From Firmicutes bacterium CAG:145 (GTDB lineage: Bacteria; Bacillota; Clostridia; Peptostreptococcales; Anaerovoracaceae), in assembly GCA_000435715.1 (NCBI GenBank), contig FR882601.1, forward strand, positions 244,677-253,435: 8,759 nt of DNA, given 5' to 3'. A program made the translations under genes and the position numbers. Positions 7,096 through 8,759 of this stretch are shown one piece after another; the first letter of the stretch is position 1, and each line of letters begins with the position of its first letter. Below the pieces are notes generated by a model, which ran no database searches, was not told the DNA's origin, and saw only the letters and a list, made by a program, of their open reading frames with translations.

Positions 7096-8353
7096 CCTTT
7101 TTCAACATTTTGCAGATATAAAATCCGTCTATATCTTCGGTAGGTAAAAGTTGTCTTTCTTCTATCAATTCAAATTCTCTGTGCTTTTCAAGAAAACGCC
7201 TGATCTGGCCGCCGTTTTCTCTGTCTCTTATGGTGCATGTGCTGTAGACTAAAGTTCCTCCTATCTTCAGATACTGCGAAGATTTTTCCAGTATCCTGCC
7301 CTGCAAAACCTCAAGATCAGTGAAATCCTGTATTTCCTTATATTTGATCTCAGGTTTTCTCCTTATCACTCCAAGTCCGGAACAAGGCACGTCTGCCAGC
7401 AGCTTGTCGGCAGTTTCATAGAGACTTTCTGATCCTTCTGCGCTGTCCATCGTCTCTGCCGTTACTATCTCTATCCCCAGCCTATCAGCCTGCTGTCTTA
7501 TCAGAGGAAGCTTATGTTCATATATATCAAATGCCTCTATGTGGCCCTCGTTTGCCATCATCTCCCCTATAGCGCAAGTCTTGCCTCCCGGCGCTGCGCA
7601 CACATCTATGACTCTGTCCCCCGGCGCGGCTCCCAACATATCGGCAGCTAAGGAGGAAGCCTCGTCCTGGATAGAGAATAATCCCATTTCATACTCGCTT
7701 AGGCTCAATAGACCCGTTCCTCTGACGTGGAGTATTCTTTCAGAAAACTTCCCTTCTGACACTTCAAAGCCCTTTTCCTTAAGGACATCGGCCAGAGAGG
7801 CTCTGTCAGTCTTGAGGAGGTTTACGCGGATTGAAAGCTGCGGCCTCCTGTTTGAAGCCTCAAGCAGCGTCTCACACATACGATCCCCGTACTCTTCTCT
7901 CCATAAATCTATTATCCACGGAGGAAATGAATACTTCACCGAAAGAAAATCCTTTCTTTCTTCAGGAAGTCTTATGTTTTTCTTCATATATCCCCGCAGC
8001 ACGCCGTTTATAAAGCCTTCTCTGCCTCTGCAGAATTTTTTTGCCATGTTAACCGACTCGTTGACGGCCGCATAAGTAGGAACGCTTTCCATAAATATTA
8101 TCTGATAGAGACCCATCCTGAGGATACAAGCCTCCTTCTTCCTGACTTTTTTAATACCGGAAGGAATGAGATTGTCAAGATAATAATCCAGCAGTATTTT
8201 ATTCTCAAGCACTCCGTAGACCAATTCTCTTGTAAAAGCGCTGTTTTCAGGCTTGTTTTCCGCTATAAAGCGATTCAGAGTCAAATTGGAATAGGATTTT
8301 TCTTTTTCCATATCCAATAAGACGTCAAAAGCCGTCTTTCTCGATGAATCCAT
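7091..8353 (-). CDS. rsmB: 16S rRNA (cytosine-967-C5)-methyltransferase RsmB
   Basis: SAM-dependent methylation of C967 (E. coli numbering) of 16S rRNA. The 420 residues are typical of the full-length form. The N-terminal 130 residues form a NusB-like helical RNA-binding domain (FTRELVYGVLENK, then AAVNESVNMAKKF and GFINGVLRGYMKK). The catalytic part carries the SAM motif DVCAAPGGKT (250-259), then ADVPCSGLGVIRRKPEIKY (320-338, Cys324) and YSTCTIRDREN (370-380, catalytic Cys373). Both cysteines of the RNA m5C methyltransferase mechanism are present, and the C-terminal DGFYICKM motif is complete. The start is the ATG at 8353, whose A is also the last base of the upstream TGA stop; AGAGG lies nine bases upstream. 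A TTG at 8356 is the only longer option and adds a single residue. Older names are sun and fmu. The NusB-like domain separates it from RsmF-type paralogues. Confidence 0.96.
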   Translation of the reverse strand: MDSSRKTAFDVLLDMEKEKSYSNLTLNRFIAENKPENSAFTRELVYGVLENKILLDYYLDNLIPSGIKKVRKKEACILRMGLYQIIFMESVPTYAAVNESVNMAKKFCRGREGFINGVLRGYMKKNIRLPEERKDFLSVKYSFPPWIIDLWREEYGDRMCETLLEASNRRPQLSIRVNLLKTDRASLADVLKEKGFEVSEGKFSERILHVRGTGLLSLSEYEMGLFSIQDEASSLAADMLGAAPGDRVIDVCAAPGGKTCAIGEMMANEGHIEAFDIYEHKLPLIRQQADRLGIEIVTAETMDSAEGSESLYETADKLLADVPCSGLGVIRRKPEIKYKEIQDFTDLEVLQGRILEKSSQYLKIGGTLVYSTCTIRDRENGGQIRRFLEKHREFELIEERQLLPTEDIDGFYICKMLKKG

Positions 8354-8759
8354 CAATCTCTACCTCTCATGGCAAGCAGTCTCAGCAGCTGAGCTACGGC
8401 TACAGCCAGCGAAGCCACATAAGTCATGGCGGCTGCCGACAATACTTTCTTTGCTCCCCGCTCCTCATCGCTGTCTATTATCCCGGCCAGTTCCATCTGA
8501 TCCATAGCTCTCCTGCTGGCGTTGAACTCTACCGGCAGTGTGACAAGGTGAAAAAGTATGACTGCCACAAAGAGAATTATTCCTATATCGAATATCCAGC
8601 CGGCCATATAAGTTCCTGCGGCTGAGAGGATTATACCTGCGAATATGAGTATCCAGCAAAACTTAGATGAAAAATTAACTATGGGGACCATTCCGTTTCT
8701 CAGTTTAAGAGGCCCATAGTTTTCTGCGTCCTGAAGCGCGTGTCCCGCCTCATGGCAGG
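8353..8759 (-). CDS. Membrane zinc metallopeptidase, YugP type (C-terminal part; 5' end beyond right edge)
   Basis: The frame is open to the right edge and gives 134 residues plus a partial codon. Read from the edge it begins CHEAGHALQDAENYGPLK, so the zinc-binding HExxH motif (codons 8754-8740) is present. The ATG at 8691 lies after this motif and is internal. Three hydrophobic segments follow (about residues 36-52, 54-75 and 107-123), with the conserved-looking LPVEFNASRRA between the second and third. This matches the C-terminal half of the YugP-like neutral zinc metallopeptidase family (Zn_peptidase_2), integral membrane proteins of about 225-235 residues whose substrates are poorly known. 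The gene overlaps rsmB by one base. A place just upstream of rsmB, downstream of def-fmt, is common for it in Clostridia, so def and fmt may lie beyond the edge; that is inference. The family call is strong, the function is not. Confidence 0.88.
   Translation of the reverse strand, partial: CHEAGHALQDAENYGPLKLRNGMVPIVNFSSKFCWILIFAGIILSAAGTYMAGWIFDIGIILFVAVILFHLVTLPVEFNASRRAMDQMELAGIIDSDEERGAKKVLSAAAMTYVASLAVAVAQLLRLLAMRGRD
8363..8368 (-). promoter_or_regulatory. Ribosome binding site of rsmB
   Basis: GAGAGG on the minus strand, nine bases before the ATG at 8353 and inside the final codons of the metallopeptidase gene. Combined with the one-base TGATG stop/start overlap it indicates translational coupling. 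Confidence 0.7.

Larger units (their letters stand above)
3021..8759 (-). other. Polycistronic operon: metallopeptidase-rsmB-stp-prkC-rsgA-rpe
   Basis: Six minus-strand genes run with no room for an independent promoter between them. Junctions: 1-base overlap (metallopeptidase/rsmB), 11-base gap (rsmB/stp), 8-base overlap (stp/prkC), 6-base gap (prkC/rsgA) and 23-base gap (rsgA/rpe). A single terminator follows rpe. The operon promoter must lie beyond the right edge, unless an internal promoter sits inside a coding region; none could be identified with confidence. Confidence 0.85.

Noticed and set aside
7539..8075. Open frame of 178 codons on the plus strand opposite rsmB
   Set aside because: It is antisense to conserved methyltransferase motifs. 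Low stop density on this strand explains it.
1..8759. A novel defence, mobile or biosynthetic system
   Set aside because: Every gene belongs to a known housekeeping family in a known order. No transposase, integrase, toxin, inverted repeat pair or unexplained coding gap was seen on either strand.

Overview
The window looks like a chromosomal housekeeping segment from a low-to-mid GC Gram-positive anaerobe, most likely a member of the Clostridia. Three things suggest this: the classic Firmicutes cell-wall signalling and ribosome-assembly gene order, heavy use of ATA (Ile) and AGA (Arg) codons, and strong AGGAGG-type ribosome binding sites. Genus cannot be settled from the sequence alone.

Layout. 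From the left edge to 2967, a single plus-strand gene encodes a class A (bifunctional) penicillin-binding protein of the PBP1A type. Its first codons lie outside the window. It ends in an acidic glycine-rich tail and is followed at once by a strong intrinsic terminator (2975-3002). A second terminator on the opposite strand (3021-3053) closes a long minus-strand operon that runs leftward from beyond the right edge. In transcription order that operon holds: a membrane zinc metallopeptidase of the YugP type (3' part only, 8759-8353), rsmB (8353-7091), the PP2C phosphatase stp/prpC (7079-6333), the PASTA Ser/Thr kinase prkC (6340-4613), the ribosome-assembly GTPase rsgA (4606-3731) and ribulose-phosphate 3-epimerase rpe (3707-3060). 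The genes overlap or lie within about 25 bases of each other, so one polycistronic message with translational coupling is likely. No stretch over 300 bases lacks a gene; the only real intergenic gap is the 92 bases between the two convergent ends, and it is filled by the two terminators.

How the genes work together. PBP1A polymerises and crosslinks peptidoglycan outside the membrane. PrkC senses peptidoglycan fragments or lipid II through its external PASTA repeats and phosphorylates cytoplasmic proteins, and Stp reverses this. RsgA matures the 30S subunit and RsmB methylates 16S rRNA, so the operon joins wall sensing to ribosome assembly. In Bacillus subtilis the RsgA orthologue (CpgA) is a reported PrkC substrate.

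No mobile element, CRISPR array, RNA gene or obviously new system was seen. The most notable details are an activation loop in PrkC without any threonine, a large insert between the two catalytic domains of PBP1A and its unusual tail, the back-to-back terminators with a shared stem core, and the absence of rlmN and thiN from places where relatives often carry them. Several gene starts need correction: three obvious longest-frame starts (TTG or GTG) are probably wrong, and the first ATGs of both edge genes are internal.
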